Assembly: GCF_040183065.1 (NCBI RefSeq)
Contig: NC_091132.1
Coordinates: forward strand, 160,229,602-160,293,601
DNA length: 64,000 nt
From: Periplaneta americana
Lineage: Eukaryota > Arthropoda > Insecta > Blattodea > Blattidae
Direction of reading: 5' to 3'
Made by a program: the position numbers and the translations under genes. The first letter of the stretch is position 1; each line of letters begins with the position of its first letter. Below are positions 1 through 11,257 of the stretch, piece by piece. The notes below the pieces were generated by a model. That model was not told the origin of the DNA. It was given only the letters and a program-made list of their open reading frames with translations, and searched no databases.

Positions 1-650
1 TCTCCACTTCTTGCTTGTTAGACACAAGTAATTATTTTCTTCTAACCATTATTCGTCAGGTGATATAAGTGAAATAAACAATATGACGGGTGTAACATGA
101 AAAAGACATGCATAAATTAATGATACAGTTTAACTGATACCTGTGTGAAGTTCACAGTTTGAATTAATTAATTAATTGTTTTCAGTGAGAGGAAAGTTAA
201 AGGAATCGAGTGATATTATGGATGTAATTAAAATATTAAGTCTTCTACTTACAATTCAATTAATTTTATGTGACAGGTGTTACTTAATAATGTGACGGGT
301 GTTATTTGTCTGAAGAAATTTCTCCTTTTTTTTTTTTTTTGTTCAAATCATAGAACACTTGCTCTGAACATACATTTTCTGTAGTCCACCACATAGGCTT
401 AAGAGTACTGGTAGCCTAATATCAAGGGTAGACATATGTTTTAAAAGTGTGCAATTTTTTAAAGTTAACTTTCACTTTGTACATTACAAATATGATGTTG
501 ACAGGTTCAAAATTGTACTTCTGACGCTTTAAAGTAAATTAATACAAACATTTAGTTTTATAGAAACAATAAAAAATACATCCATAAAATCAAAAGTGTG
601 TGGCTAGAAAAACAGATACGCTTTTGATATTACTCTTTTGTTCCTGGCAG
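1..650. other. AT-rich non-coding DNA with repeated GTGACRGGTGTTAC words
   Basis: No gene is visible. The word TGACGGGTGTAAC occurs near 84, GTGACAGGTGTTACTTAA near 270, and GTGACGGGTGTTA near 292; a further copy lies at 2233. The word is close to a palindrome (GTRACA, two bases, TGTYAC). A T-run lies at about 328-344. What the words do is unknown. Confidence 0.5.
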
Positions 651-651
651 C

Positions 652-920
652 AGGGTAGCTCAGTTGGTAGAGCAGCTGGCTACGGACAGGAAGTTCCGAG
701 GTTCGCTACCGAGTGGTGACGGGATTTTTCTCATTGCCAAACTTTCAGAACAGCCCCAAGGTTCACTCAGCCTCCTATAAAATTGAGTACCAGGGCTTTC
801 CTGGGGGTAAAAGGAAGTCAGAGCGTGGTGCCGACCATACCACCTCATTGTAGTGCCGAGGTCATGGAAAGCATGGGGCTCAACCTCCATGCCTCCCCCC
901 CAAGTACCTTTTTTTTTTCC
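652..920 (+). repeat. tRNA-derived SINE, family with GTGCCGAGGTCATGG body
   Basis: The head carries an RNA polymerase III A box (TAGCTCAGTTGG, near 657) and a diverged B box (GGTTCGCTACC, near 701), as in tRNA-derived SINEs. The body runs through the word TAGTGCCGAGGTCATGG to a C-run and a T-run near 895-919. I recognise the body style from cockroach and termite sequences, from memory. A reading frame on the minus strand here is incidental. The ends are approximate and I found no target-site duplication. Confidence 0.65.
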
Positions 921-1032
921 TGTTGTTCCTAACATAAATTTACTTTTTTGTATATATGCTCACTTAAACAAATGCTAAATATAAATTTATAATTCTCAAA
1001 ATAGAATTTGATAAATTTTACTAAAACTGTAA

Positions 1033-1401
1033 TTACAAAACAAAATGCAATAACTTAAGCAGCATCATACTCAGAGCTGTCTCAATTTTTACTCTTCGGA
1101 CAGCTTTTCCTAGTGACTGTGGAATTTCGTACAGAGGCGAATCACTGAAAATACTAGTGTTCATAAATGCAACTTTTCTTGCCCTGTAGTTTCGAACTTT
1201 CAGTTTTGTTTTCCTACTGTGAGCAGTAAGTTCTTTTCTTGATAGCATCTGTGTTCTCCTAAGCTTTTCCTTCTCTCTCTCCTTCTGCAAATAGTCTTCA
1301 TATCTGAGTTGTTTGGGTAAAGGGAGATAAGTCATAAAATGAGCTTGCAGATAAATGAACATTAAACTTGGAAATCTTACTGAAAATACTTTCCTACACA
1401 A
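1033..1401 (-). pseudogene. Fragment of a basic, transposon-associated protein
   Basis: An open frame of 122 codons holds a lysine/arginine-rich stretch (KEREKEKLRRTQM, then SRKTKLKVRNYRARK) and the motif SPLYEIPQSLGKAVRRVK. Short basic proteins with a 'PQSLGKAV..VK' motif occur in repetitive insect open reading frames as I remember them. The N-terminal residues look like chance extension and the C-terminus (LLKLLHFVL) is unlike the family, so this is probably a truncated relic. No promoter or splice context is evident. The family assignment is weak; it could also be a chance ORF around a short real fragment. Confidence 0.35.
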
Positions 1402-3777
1402 AACACATCAACTGCTAGTATTTTTTTCATGTTTTGCACACTCACTTGTATAATTTAGCTTGTGTGTTCATCTGGGGAACAAAATTCCATCTGCACAAAA
1501 AAATTACTTATCCCCCTATACTCGAAAACCACATAATTTTATCTTTATTTAATTTTCTTCGCCTACGGCATTCAGCTTGCCTCTCAGCTGCTGATTTCCC
1601 CATTCTGCAATTAAATATAAACGTATCCAGCTATCTCAAAACGTTAAAATAATTAACTGCATGGTTAACATGCAACTTCGTATATCCTTAAAAAAAATGC
1701 AGCAGCTCAATCTACATTTGTTATTTTTAGGTTATGCTGGTGGTTAATATCTTCAGTAATTCATTCCTTGTTAACTAAGCAAGAAATAATGTTACAGAAT
1801 AAAAAAGTAATATGATTAACTAAAATAGAATATAGGCTAAGTACATTTACCTTTGTAGCCTACAATTTTTAAGTAAATAAGAACTTTCGACCAAACATTC
1901 AGCTTAATGTAAATTTGCTGGGAAATCTTTCAGACAAGCTTTTGGAGGAAACAGGTATTGACGACTGTTGATAACTTAAAATTCAGTTTTACCAACATTT
2001 GAAACCTATTTAATAATGTGTTGTGGAAACTACCTGCAATAATTCAAAATTGAGAATTCCTGTGTTCTCCGTGTTCTAATTTTGTAAAACCAGTCACATT
2101 AAAACAATTGATATTTTTAGTTAAAAAAAATTAAAAACATACTGTACTTTTGGCATCATATTTCGACTTAGCTATCAAAAATTGGTGCCTTCGGACAAAA
2201 ACTGAGAGCAAGAGAGTAACTTTAAGCATATTCTGTGACAGGTGTTACTTAAAAATAATTATTTTTAAAATAGCAAATTTTTAAACTCACTAAAATTCAT
2301 AAAAGTAAATTGACACTAATTTTAAAGTCTTCTCTTTCTGTTAATAGAATTACAACAGGGAACAGCCTTGTTTATTAATGTTATGTTACGGTTTGGCAAC
2401 AAACTGCCAAAGTAAATTTGATAGATCAAAAGTACGCATTAAAAATATTCACTTCGGATGTATGTAAAACAAAAATGAATTAAATAAATCGAACTTCTCT
2501 GCTAATTTCTAAAAATTTGAACTCTCTTGAAGAAAATCATATAAAGAGCATATACTGAACACAAAATTTAATTTTAACTTTAATGTCAAACCTGTCGTGG
2601 AAATGACCAGTAGTGGATATTCTAGTATAATGAATTTCATAAGAAGGGAGAGACAAAATATGATTCTTACTGCTCATTCGCTATTCAAATTTATTAAACA
2701 TGGTTATAAACTCAGTCGTTTTCTTAAGTATATTATTATATTATTCTATTTGCATTTCTCTCGATTTATTTACTTATCTGTATTAACGGTATTAAATTAG
2801 CTTCCCTGTTCACTAAACTGCACAACCACACTTCATTTGTTTTAAAGTATGTTTTTTCACGTCTGTTGCTGGGGGTGCTTCAGTAGTGCTTGGGCTTTTA
2901 TTCTGAACGGTATGTCCAATAAATTTCTCATATTTATCCAATGCACTTCAGAAACAGATGTTTGCATACACGTATCCTATGCAAATTGATGTGAAAACTG
3001 TAATCGTTGGTTACATTACTTTGTTTTTCAAATTATTTTCTTTTCTAGGTCCGATGCTTCTACATTTTCACTGCTGACATATTTTGCAATAAAGGCAACC
3101 CTGTTATCACCAATACTACGAAGCCACTATTCTCGAAAAGGATGTTTTTCTAATATTTTACACATCTAGAATGCATTCTATTAAGTAGTTTCATTTTCCT
3201 AGCATGTATATCCTTTTCGCTAACATTAATGTTTCATTACCAAGCATTTGGAAGAAGTGTTCAATCTATAAGCAATGCTTTTACCCAAGGACGTTGTGAT
3301 GTATACTCGATTCATCATTTCCATTGATAGTAGAAAAATGTTCAACTTCATCTTTCGAAGGAGATGTGTACATTACAGTTAGGAGGAGCTAAATTCACTG
3401 AGTACATCACGAATTTGGACGAGAGGTTATAATAGATGAATGCACATTCTGTATTACAACATAATCCTATCTTTGAGAGTGAAATAATTGGGCCTGTTCG
3501 GTATTAATGCCTAACATCCAGTTCGGAATTAAAATAATGATACAAACAATTTCGATATTAATCACAATTGACAGAACCCATGGTGTGGAGTGAAAGGAGA
3601 CACTGTAAGCATTTTGAAATATTTCTTTGTACCTTTGCCAAAGACGAAATAACAATATTTTACTGATTTATGCATTATTCCTGTTGGGTATTACCATGTT
3701 TATGATACTATTGTGCATATATTCTAGCATATTTTCAAGATTGTGTTGTATCAACCCAAAAATTTGAACAGTTTTGT

Positions 3778-3808
<31 letters not shown>

Positions 3809-4160
3809 CTGTTCTGTTGTCAGCACGTAATATTTTTTGGTTCACTCTTCTCGATGGTTAGAAATTCCTTGTGCATAAAGAGGAACTGTGGAAAAGCCAC
3901 TACTGCCTGATTTTGTTCCAATGAACTGCAGCACAAAAAGAAACTTTCCCAAGCATCCCTATCTACTTGACTCTATCAATCCTTTCCTCCTTTTCTATGT
4001 TTCGTTTATTCTGAGCTGGCGCACTAACAGCATATTTGGAAAATCTAGAACCTATTCTGGAATCGACTCTAATTCAGCTACATAATTTATCATGAAGTTA
4101 CAAAATATCTTTTCTCATTGGGTGAGACAATGTTCTACAAAGAATGTACTGAAAATAGGT
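1402..4160. other. AT-rich intergenic stretch, no gene recognised
   Basis: Only short chance frames are present. It contains one more GTGACAGGTGTTACTTAA word (2233) and a long A-run (about 3777-3802) that may be the tail of an old retroposed copy, though no flanking duplication was found. Confidence 0.6.
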
Positions 4161-5019
4161 ATCTAAATACTTAGAGACAATGGGTGACAAACAAATGACG
4201 ACAGGTGATAATGTATGTACATACATCTAAAACATAATCAATTACTTGGACGCGGTAAAAAGTATTAAGAATTTTACAAAGAGAGACAGAGAAGACAAAA
4301 AGAAGTCGTGTGCTTAAGAACATTTTTAAACAAACTATAGGAGTGTGTAGCTTGGAAACAATTAAGAGTAACGTAATAAGCAATCTCATTTCCACATTTA
4401 AAACATAAAACGAGACAACACTCCAAAATTAGTTCTCTGCAACATGACATAACTTGTAATAGTAAATAGTGATAAGTGTTTTTTGTCTCTATCACAGAGT
4501 AAAATCCACTGCAAGGACGGTTGTCATGAGGTAGTGTCCGTGACAATCAAAATACAAGATAAACAATGGAAGAACACACAGTACATTCATTGTTCTCCAC
4601 TCACCTCTGGTTCAAGTTTCATCACAGGGAACGAAATTGGCTCCGGATCTTTCTCAGATTTCACTTTAGATGTGAGATCATGGCTTTGCTCAACATGTTT
4701 CTGCTTTATACCAGTCACATGCTGGTCCAAAAGATTTTGTTCCTGTAGTAAAACGAGACAGTTTATTGGGTACGGCACTTTGGGATTATTTTACATGTGA
4801 ATTTCGGTTTATTTTGGTAAACTTTAACAAAGGACGACGTCACATGGCCGACATAAAGATGACATAACAATAAGTAAACAAAATGAATATCATGAAAACA
4901 ATAATTACACACAATTTCACGATATCCCACATCCGCACCAATTTACAGTATATCGACACCGAAATTACGATTGTAAGAAATAATATATTGCATGTGATTT
5001 AACTGCAATTGTTTTCTTC
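4161..5019 (-). repeat. Duplicated zinc-finger-gene block, copy 1
   Basis: This block aligns by eye with 12950-13770 along its whole length: shared words include GTGTAGCTTGG, TGTCTCTATCACAGA, ACACACAGTACATTCATTG, GACGTCACATGGCCGACA and TTTCACGATATCCCAC. It contains exon copy 4605-4742 plus intron on both sides. A partial third copy of the TTTCACGATATCCCA part lies at 12720-12840. The similarity ends exactly at the 3' tail of the LINE at 5027, so the LINE inserted after the block was copied. Confidence 0.85.
4605..4742 (-). CDS. Zinc-finger-gene linker exon, duplicate 1
   Basis: A 138-nt exon of 46 codons, phase 0 at both ends. The acceptor is TTTTACTACAG, the donor GAG followed by GTGAGT. 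The product is acidic, with LDQHVTGIKQKHVEQSHDL then PEPISFPVMKLEPE. It has the same length and pattern (LDxHVTxIK, SxDL, PxPIxFPxxK) as the exon at 60715-60852 of the zinc-finger gene, and is almost the same as 13355-13492. No partner finger exon lies downstream within the window, so it belongs to a gene continuing to the left, or is an orphan duplicate. The exon has no known domain; it is a spacer between the start and the fingers. Confidence 0.7.
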
Positions 5020-7712
5020 AGTTTAGGTAGTAGTAGTAGTAGGGTTTAAGAAGGACGCGTCAGCTACTATGGCTATTTGCGCCCTTATCTAAAATTCTTA
5101 ATATAACAAAGACATAATAAATAATATAATAATCAAAGTGCTAAAAGAACTAAAAAGCGTTGTCACGGTAAAACGAGGCACACAAATGTAGTATACATAA
5201 GGTGATTTTAACACAATCATAAAAGTGAGCAATTCTACGACCCTAGGTGGTTTTCAAGACGAACAAATAAAACAATAAAACTAATGCCACCAGAGATAAA
5301 CTGTGAATCATATTTTAAAAACGATAAAATTATATAAAATATTCGGATGTATAAAGTCCGAAATGTCAACAATGTAAAACCAAATATAAAACAACAAATG
5401 TAACCTCCGGATGTAAAGGGTCCGGAGCATAAGTAAAAAGGGTCAATAAAAAACTAAATCACCTTATCCAAACCTGTAGTCGATAAAAATCTCAACACTG
5501 CATTTGTACAATTAAAATCATTTCCAAGAGCGTCACGTAGCGTCGGCCGAATTCCATATTGCCTGCGGGCACGGTCATATTTTCTGCAATGCAATAAAAA
5601 ATGTTCCACCGTAAGTGGAACACGGCACATATCACACTCCAGCTGAGGCTCGCCACGAAGGAGATGGCCATGTGTCAGACGACAGTGGCCAATCCTCAAC
5701 CGGGTGAGTAAAACCTCCTCGTGTCGTGACGCTCTTGTGGACGAATCCCGAACTCGAACAGTATCCTTAATATTTCGTAATTTGTTTCCCTCTTGTGCAG
5801 ACCATTCTCCTTCCCATTGCCACCATAATTTATATTTCAAGTAGTTTCGAATGTCCTGCCACCTCTCGCGCCAATATACCAGGGTGCCATTCAGTGCACC
5901 AGCCCTAGCTGCAGCATCCGCGGCCTCATTTCCTAGAATCCCCACATGACCAGGAATCCACACTACTCCAATCTCATAATCAGAGCTAAGGAGAGTGTGG
6001 AACAGTTGATGAGTTCTTAAGACAAGCGGATCATCACAATTAAAAGACTGCAAGGACTGGATGGCACTTAAAGAGTCGGAACAGAAGAGGAATCTGCCCA
6101 GAGGTTGCCTAATTAAAAACAATAATACTCTGTAAACAGCATAGAGTTCAGCAGTAAAATCACTAGTATATGGCTTAGTTTGTATTTAAATATCTCTCCA
6201 TTTGTAACGAAGGAACAACCAACACAATCATTTATCCGGGATCTGTCAGTAAAAACTAATGAATAATTTGGATATCGTGATAAAAGTTCACTAAAACGAA
6301 GTCTATAAAGAAAAGCAGGTGTAAAATTCTTGACACATTGCGAGCGGAGCTTAACAGCATATGAGCACAACAAGACAGTACGTGGCCGATACAGTGATGA
6401 TTCTCCTGCTTCACAATAAAGACTCGCTATCCGACTGGTTCGGAAGGCCCCTGTAGAAAGTCTTATCCCATGGTGATGGATAGTATCTAAAAGACGTAAT
6501 TTAGATTTATTTGTTGAGCCATAAATAAAACAGCCATAATCCAGCTTGATCGTATAAGAGCTCGGTAAAGGCGTAAAAGCACTGTATGGTCTGCAACCCA
6601 CCGAAGCCCTGACAAAAGGCGTAAAATGTTTAAGGATATCTCGCAACGCTTTCTCAAATCACGTATTTGCGCCTCCCACGTTAATTTATAACAAAAGATA
6701 AGGCCCAAAAATTTCGCAGTGTCTGTATATTGCAACTCTACTACATTAAGACGCAGTTCAGGATGTGGATGTAGTCCACGTTGGTTGTAAAAGTGGACAC
6801 ACTGCGTCTCCTGAGTGGAGAATTTAAAGCCATTGCGAACAGCCCATTCTGATAGTATGTTGATGACCAGCTGCAAATGTCGACCGATGGATGGAAGATA
6901 TCGGGAGCTGAAGTCATCAACGTACAACAGAGAAGATACTCGGCCACCCACACAGTGGGCAATTCCATTGATCGCAATGCAGAAAAGAAGAACGCTTAAT
7001 ACAAACCCCTGCGGAACGCCATTTTCTTGGAGATGTTCGTTAGAAAGTGTGGTGCCTACTTGAACTCGGAAATACCGCTCTGCCATGAACTTCGCAATAA
7101 ATGTTGGTAGACTGCCACGAAGTCCCCAATCATGCAGAGTTTGCATACGCAGCTGGTAAGACAAATTGGCCTATAACTGCCAGGTAAAGAAGGATCCTTT
7201 CCTGGTTTCTGGACTGGGATTACAATGGCGGAACGCCAAGCAGATGGAAATACACGCTCAGTCCAGATCTTGTTGTAGGGTACATTGCCAGAAGAAAGGA
7301 TTTTCCAGCTGGCGGAAGATGGCGAAGCATACGGTTATGGATGTTATCAGGGCCAGGGGAGGTGTCAGGGGATGCGTCCAGTGCCGCCTCCAGCTCCTTG
7401 GATGTGAACGGTGCATTGTATTGTTTAGTGTTATTAGATGTAAAGTTCAGAGTTAGTTATCCTTAATTTTTAAAAATTCCGGGTCATAATTGTTTGAGCT
7501 GCTTATCTGTGCAAATGAGTGAGCGAATATCTCTGCAATTTCTATGTGACTGGTGGTCGGTACGCCGTTGTTCAGAAGACCCGGAATTACAGAACTACGT
7601 TTCCCCATTATCCGACGGACTTTGTTCCACACGATGTTAGCTGGAACGTTCTTTTTCATTGAATTGACGTAATTTGTCCAGGACGTCTTCTTAGCATCGC
7701 ACACAGTGTAAC

Positions 7713-8570
7713 TATCACTTGTATGCTGACGACCTTCAATGCTACATCTCTTCCCGCTTAGACCGAGTAAATGACGCTATAGATAAATTGAACGAAGACA
7801 TTGACTCGATTGTGACATAGACAAAGAAACTCCGTCTTAAAATAAATCCTGGAAAGACACAAGCAATTATATTAGGACACAAACGGCAAACCGACGCTGT
7901 AAAACACCTCGACATTTCCCCTGTTAAAGTAAGTACAGTGCATATCCCTTTCAGTTCTTCAGTAAAAAATCTTGGCATTCACATGGATAATAATCTCAAC
8001 TGGGACATGCAAATCACAGAAACCTGCAGAAAAATATATTCTATTATCCATGTGCTAAAAAGGATAAATGTTCATCTCCCCTCTTGCTTAAAAAAGTCCC
8101 TTGTGCAGACACTTGCATTTCCCTATTTCGACTATGCGGACATTTTACTGACTGACCTCTCCAGGGACAACAAAACGAAACTTCAACGTGCTCATAATTT
8201 GTGTGTACGTTTTGTAAGCAATGTTCGTAAATATGATCATATTACCCCATCCCTGGAAGCAATAGGTTGGCTTAAACTAGATAAGAAAAGAAATTTACAT
8301 TCACTTCTCTTTCTCTTCGAAATCTTGAACTCTTCTATTCCTTCGTACCTGTCGTCTCGCTTCACTTACCTTTCTTCCCACCATAATCTGAACACACGCT
8401 CTCGTCATGAAACAATACTAACAATACCATCCCATCGCACCTCCTCATACTCATCTTCTTTCACAATAGCCCTGCCAAGACTCTGGAATTCGCTACCTGC
8501 TAGCATCAGGGACTGTCGAAATAAAATTGAATTCAAACGAAAACTTACTAGGCACTTGGTCAGTAATTGA
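7713..8570 (+). pseudogene. CR1/L2-type reverse transcriptase, C-terminal part
   Basis: The frame opens with YHLYADDLQCYISSRL, the catalytic palm motif. It continues through the thumb region (LKINPGKTQAIILG, VKNLGIHMDNNLNW) to a C-terminal domain with LWNSLPASIRD, which is common in CR1/L2/RTE-like elements. One TAG interrupts it after DSIVT (near 7817); the 210 codons beyond it are open to the stop at 8568-8570. The endonuclease and N-terminal RT were lost by 5' truncation, so no function is expected. The exact clade cannot be settled by eye. Confidence 0.8.
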
Positions 8571-8854
8571 TTACTTGTAAATAGTTTCTTTAATCTATCA
8601 CAAAATATTTCAATATTCAGTAATTTCATCACTATACAATTTTGTTATTCTAGATTTAATTTGTAATTCAGTAAATATAAAATATTCTTTGTTTCTCTAT
8701 GATAAATTATCTAGCTTTAATTATTCAGGTAATCTTTTCGTACTTTGATTTTATTGTAATTGTAAATTTAATACTAACTGTAATATTATTTGTAATTGTA
8801 GTTGTAAATTTAATACTAATTGTAATTTTATTGTTGATATTGTAGTTGGAATCT

Positions 8855-8899
8855 CCTGGTAGAGGGGCAGAGAAGGCCTGACGGCCTTATCTCTACCAG

Positions 8900-8900
<1 letters not shown>
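8855..8900 (+). other. 3'-terminal stem-loop of the nested LINE
   Basis: CCTGGTAGAG (8855-8864) pairs with CTCTACCAGG (8891-8900). Inside it AAGGCC and GGCCTT pair around the loop TGAC. It sits immediately before the AAAT-repeat tail. In several LINE clades the reverse transcriptase recognises a 3' RNA hairpin when starting copy synthesis, so this is the likely recognition structure. The structure is seen; the role is inference. Confidence 0.7.
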
Positions 8901-8932
<32 letters not shown>

Positions 8933-9945
8933 ATACTAAATAAATACTACAGTGCGACGAGCTATGGCTCGAAGACGTTTAAACTGGACAAATTTTTATT
9001 GGGTTCGATGGCGCTCAAATTGGCGTAAGGCACGTTTGCGGTCTCGGATTGCATCTCTACAGGCGTCCGTCCACCAAGGGACAGGGAAGCATTTTGGCCT
9101 GCAGGACGACCTGGGGATAGATAATTCCGCAGACTTAATAACCACATTTGAAAAGTGCTCTACGACGGAGTCCACACTTTCATATCCAATATCATCGAAT
9201 GATATGGACTCCGAAAATCCGACCCAGTCCGCCTTTTTAATAACCCAGTTTGAAGAGCGAGATTCCGCAGGACGTAAAGCGGACATACGCATTCGAATGG
9301 GGTAGTGATCACTACCATGAAGGTCATGAATAACTGACCATTCGAAATGCGTGGACAAAACTGGGCTACAAATGGAGATGTCTATCATGGAGAAAGTACC
9401 GTAAGCCGAGGATAGATGTGTTGCTTCCCCTGAATTTAGGGTAATCAGATTAAGATGGGTACATACCTCTGCTATGTTATTTCCTCTGTTATCATCAGAA
9501 TTAGAGCCCCAAGAGTGGTGAGATGCATTAAAATCTCCGACTAACAAATATGGAGCAGGTACCTGCGCCAGAATGTGTTCCACGTCATTAACTGTGTAAG
9601 GTGTATCAGGGGGCACATAGACACAAACTATAGAGAACTGGACGCTAGATAAAGATATTGTAGCTGCTATACATTGAAGAGGAGTGTTAATATTGATGAT
9701 GGAGGAAAAGATACTTTGACGGAGTAGGATGGCACAACCTCCATTGGCCCGAATACCGGCAAGATGATCGTACCGGTAAATATTGTATCCTGAAATATTC
9801 AGGGAATGTTCGGGTCGGAGGTGTGCCTCCTGACGACATTAAATAGCAGGGTTCTCATGATAGATAAATCGTTGTAGTTCTGTATATCTGCTGCGTACAC
9901 CGTTCACATTCCACTGTACAATATCTGTCATCGCGAGGAGCTAAC

Positions 9946-11257
9946 TCATGATGGTGGCTTCACAGGCGATCTTCTCTTTTTATCTTTTCTATGGATTGAT
10001 GCCTTTGTCTGCGACTGCTTAATCTTGGACTGTGGCGACTCACTTGCAGATCGTCGCACTACTGATCGTGATCTTGATCGAGGACGTGATCGAGAGCGTG
10101 ATTTCGATCCGCCACCCGAACTAGGAGCGCGACGTTCCGGTGTTCTACCAGGCCTAGAATCTTTCTCTGCTGTTACGGCAGCGATCTTTCTAGGTACGCA
10201 AGGCCTGATATCCAGCCCACACGAGTCGTCTGACTCAGCAGTCTGTGTCGCAGAGTCAACGTATGTCTGGGTCGCGGTCTCAATTCGCTTCCCAGGCATA
10301 CTTGCGAGAGGTGGCGTCTGCGTGGATGCATCAATTCTCTCTGTTGCCTTCTGCAATACTGAGGAATGAGATTTTTCTGTCGCCTTTTTTTGTTGGTCTA
10401 GAATACGCTTACGCACCTCGAAAAAAGTAATATTTTCTCGGACTCGGAGCTCTTGGATATTCTTCTCTACCAAATACTTCGGGCAATTTTTGGAATTAGA
10501 AGCGTGGTCCCCAGAAAAAATTGACACAGTGCTCGGCGCCGGCACATGGGGATTCCCCATGGTCAGCACCACCGCACTTTGCACAGGGTATGATGTTGTT
10601 TGTGCAACGTTTTTGCGTATGTTCGAACCGTTGGCACCTAAAACACCGCATTGGATTCGGCACATACGCACGCACAGGGACACGCTCGTACCCAACAAAG
10701 ATATATTCTGGCAAGAGAGACGTTTCAAAGGCCAGAAAGACTGTGCTCAGGGGTTCAGTCCGTCCGTCCCGCTTACGCAGTAAACGGTAAGCCTTAGACA
10801 CGGACTGTTCCGCCAGCTCTAATTGGATCTCTTCGTCGGACATACCATCTAGAGAATCCGTATGCACAACACCTCGCGTGGTGTTCAGCGAGGAATGTCG
10901 CTCTACTCTGATTGGGTATGATCCCAGCAACTTCGCTCTCAACAGTGTTTCACTCTGTTTTGCAGATGCAGTCTCAACAAGGAGACTACCATTCCGGAGT
11001 CGAGTTGCATTTCTGATCTTGCCGAGTCCGTCGAGCGCGCGTCTCACGTAAAATGGACTAATGTTTTTTATTGTTTTTTCCGTCCCATCCAACGTGATAC
11101 TAATAAACTTTGGAGGCGGCACTTTAATTATTACCTTCTCAGGGTCCAATTCCATTGCAGTGTTCGCCTTATTAACTTCAGTTGTGCTGTCTTTTACTAT
11201 TTTCATTTTCTTTTGTTGCTGTTTTTCTGGAGGGGAAGAGGAGCGCGAAGAGGCCAT
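9946..11257 (-). pseudogene. LINE ORF1 (Gag-like, zinc knuckles), frameshifted
   Basis: Starts at MASSRSSSPPEKQQQKK and runs about 435 codons when one frameshift is allowed. An RNA-binding central part (SITLDGTEKTIKNISPFYV and following) leads to CX2CX4HX4C knuckles CFRCQRFEHTQKRC and CAKCGGADHGESPC. A third knuckle (C-V-N then SGDHASNSKNC) is broken by a one-base shift in a T-run near 10510. The tail is arginine/serine-rich (SKSRSRSRPRSRSRS). The stop at 9946-9948 lies about 15 bases before the ORF2 ATG. In I-like elements this protein coats element RNA. The tail resembling an SR protein is noteworthy but may be only low complexity. Confidence 0.85.

Larger units (their letters stand above)
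7709..8948 (+). mobile_element. 5'-truncated CR1/L2-type LINE nested in the I-like LINE
   Basis: The insertion is flanked by ACAGTG at 7703-7708 and 8949-8954, a 6-bp target duplication. Removing it and one copy restores the host LINE frame through ARRTVCDAKK, which proves the junction. The element starts inside reverse transcriptase at the catalytic YADD box, as expected of incomplete reverse transcription, and ends in an AAAT-repeat tail (8903-8948) after a 3' UTR of about 280 bp. Its opposite orientation to the host LINE shows a later, independent event. Confidence 0.9.
5454..9931 (-). pseudogene. LINE ORF2: endonuclease, reverse transcriptase, RNase H (broken)
   Basis: Starts at an ATG (9929-9931) giving MTDIVQWNVNGVRSRY, the usual opening of an apurinic-type endonuclease; later GDFNASHHSWGS and GSDHYPI are endonuclease motifs. 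A TAA falls after PAI (near 9840) and another after HRTQ (near 8996). The CR1/L2-type LINE splits the frame within ARRTVCDAKK. Reverse transcriptase follows: SPGPDNIHNRML, a frameshift, SYRPICLT, NGVPQG, and the catalytic box YVDD. RNase H is at 5454-6122 (FCSDSLSAIQSL, WIPGHVGILGNEAADAAAR), then a CX2CX8HX4C finger (CDMCRVPLTVEHFLLHC). Between CLTSCVCK and LHDWGLRG about sixty residues usual in this family are absent, including the motif A aspartate. It cannot encode active RT. Confidence 0.85.

Noticed and set aside
10025..10369. Antisense frame rich in Arg/Asp
   Set aside because: Shadow of the SR-rich tail of LINE ORF1 on the other strand.
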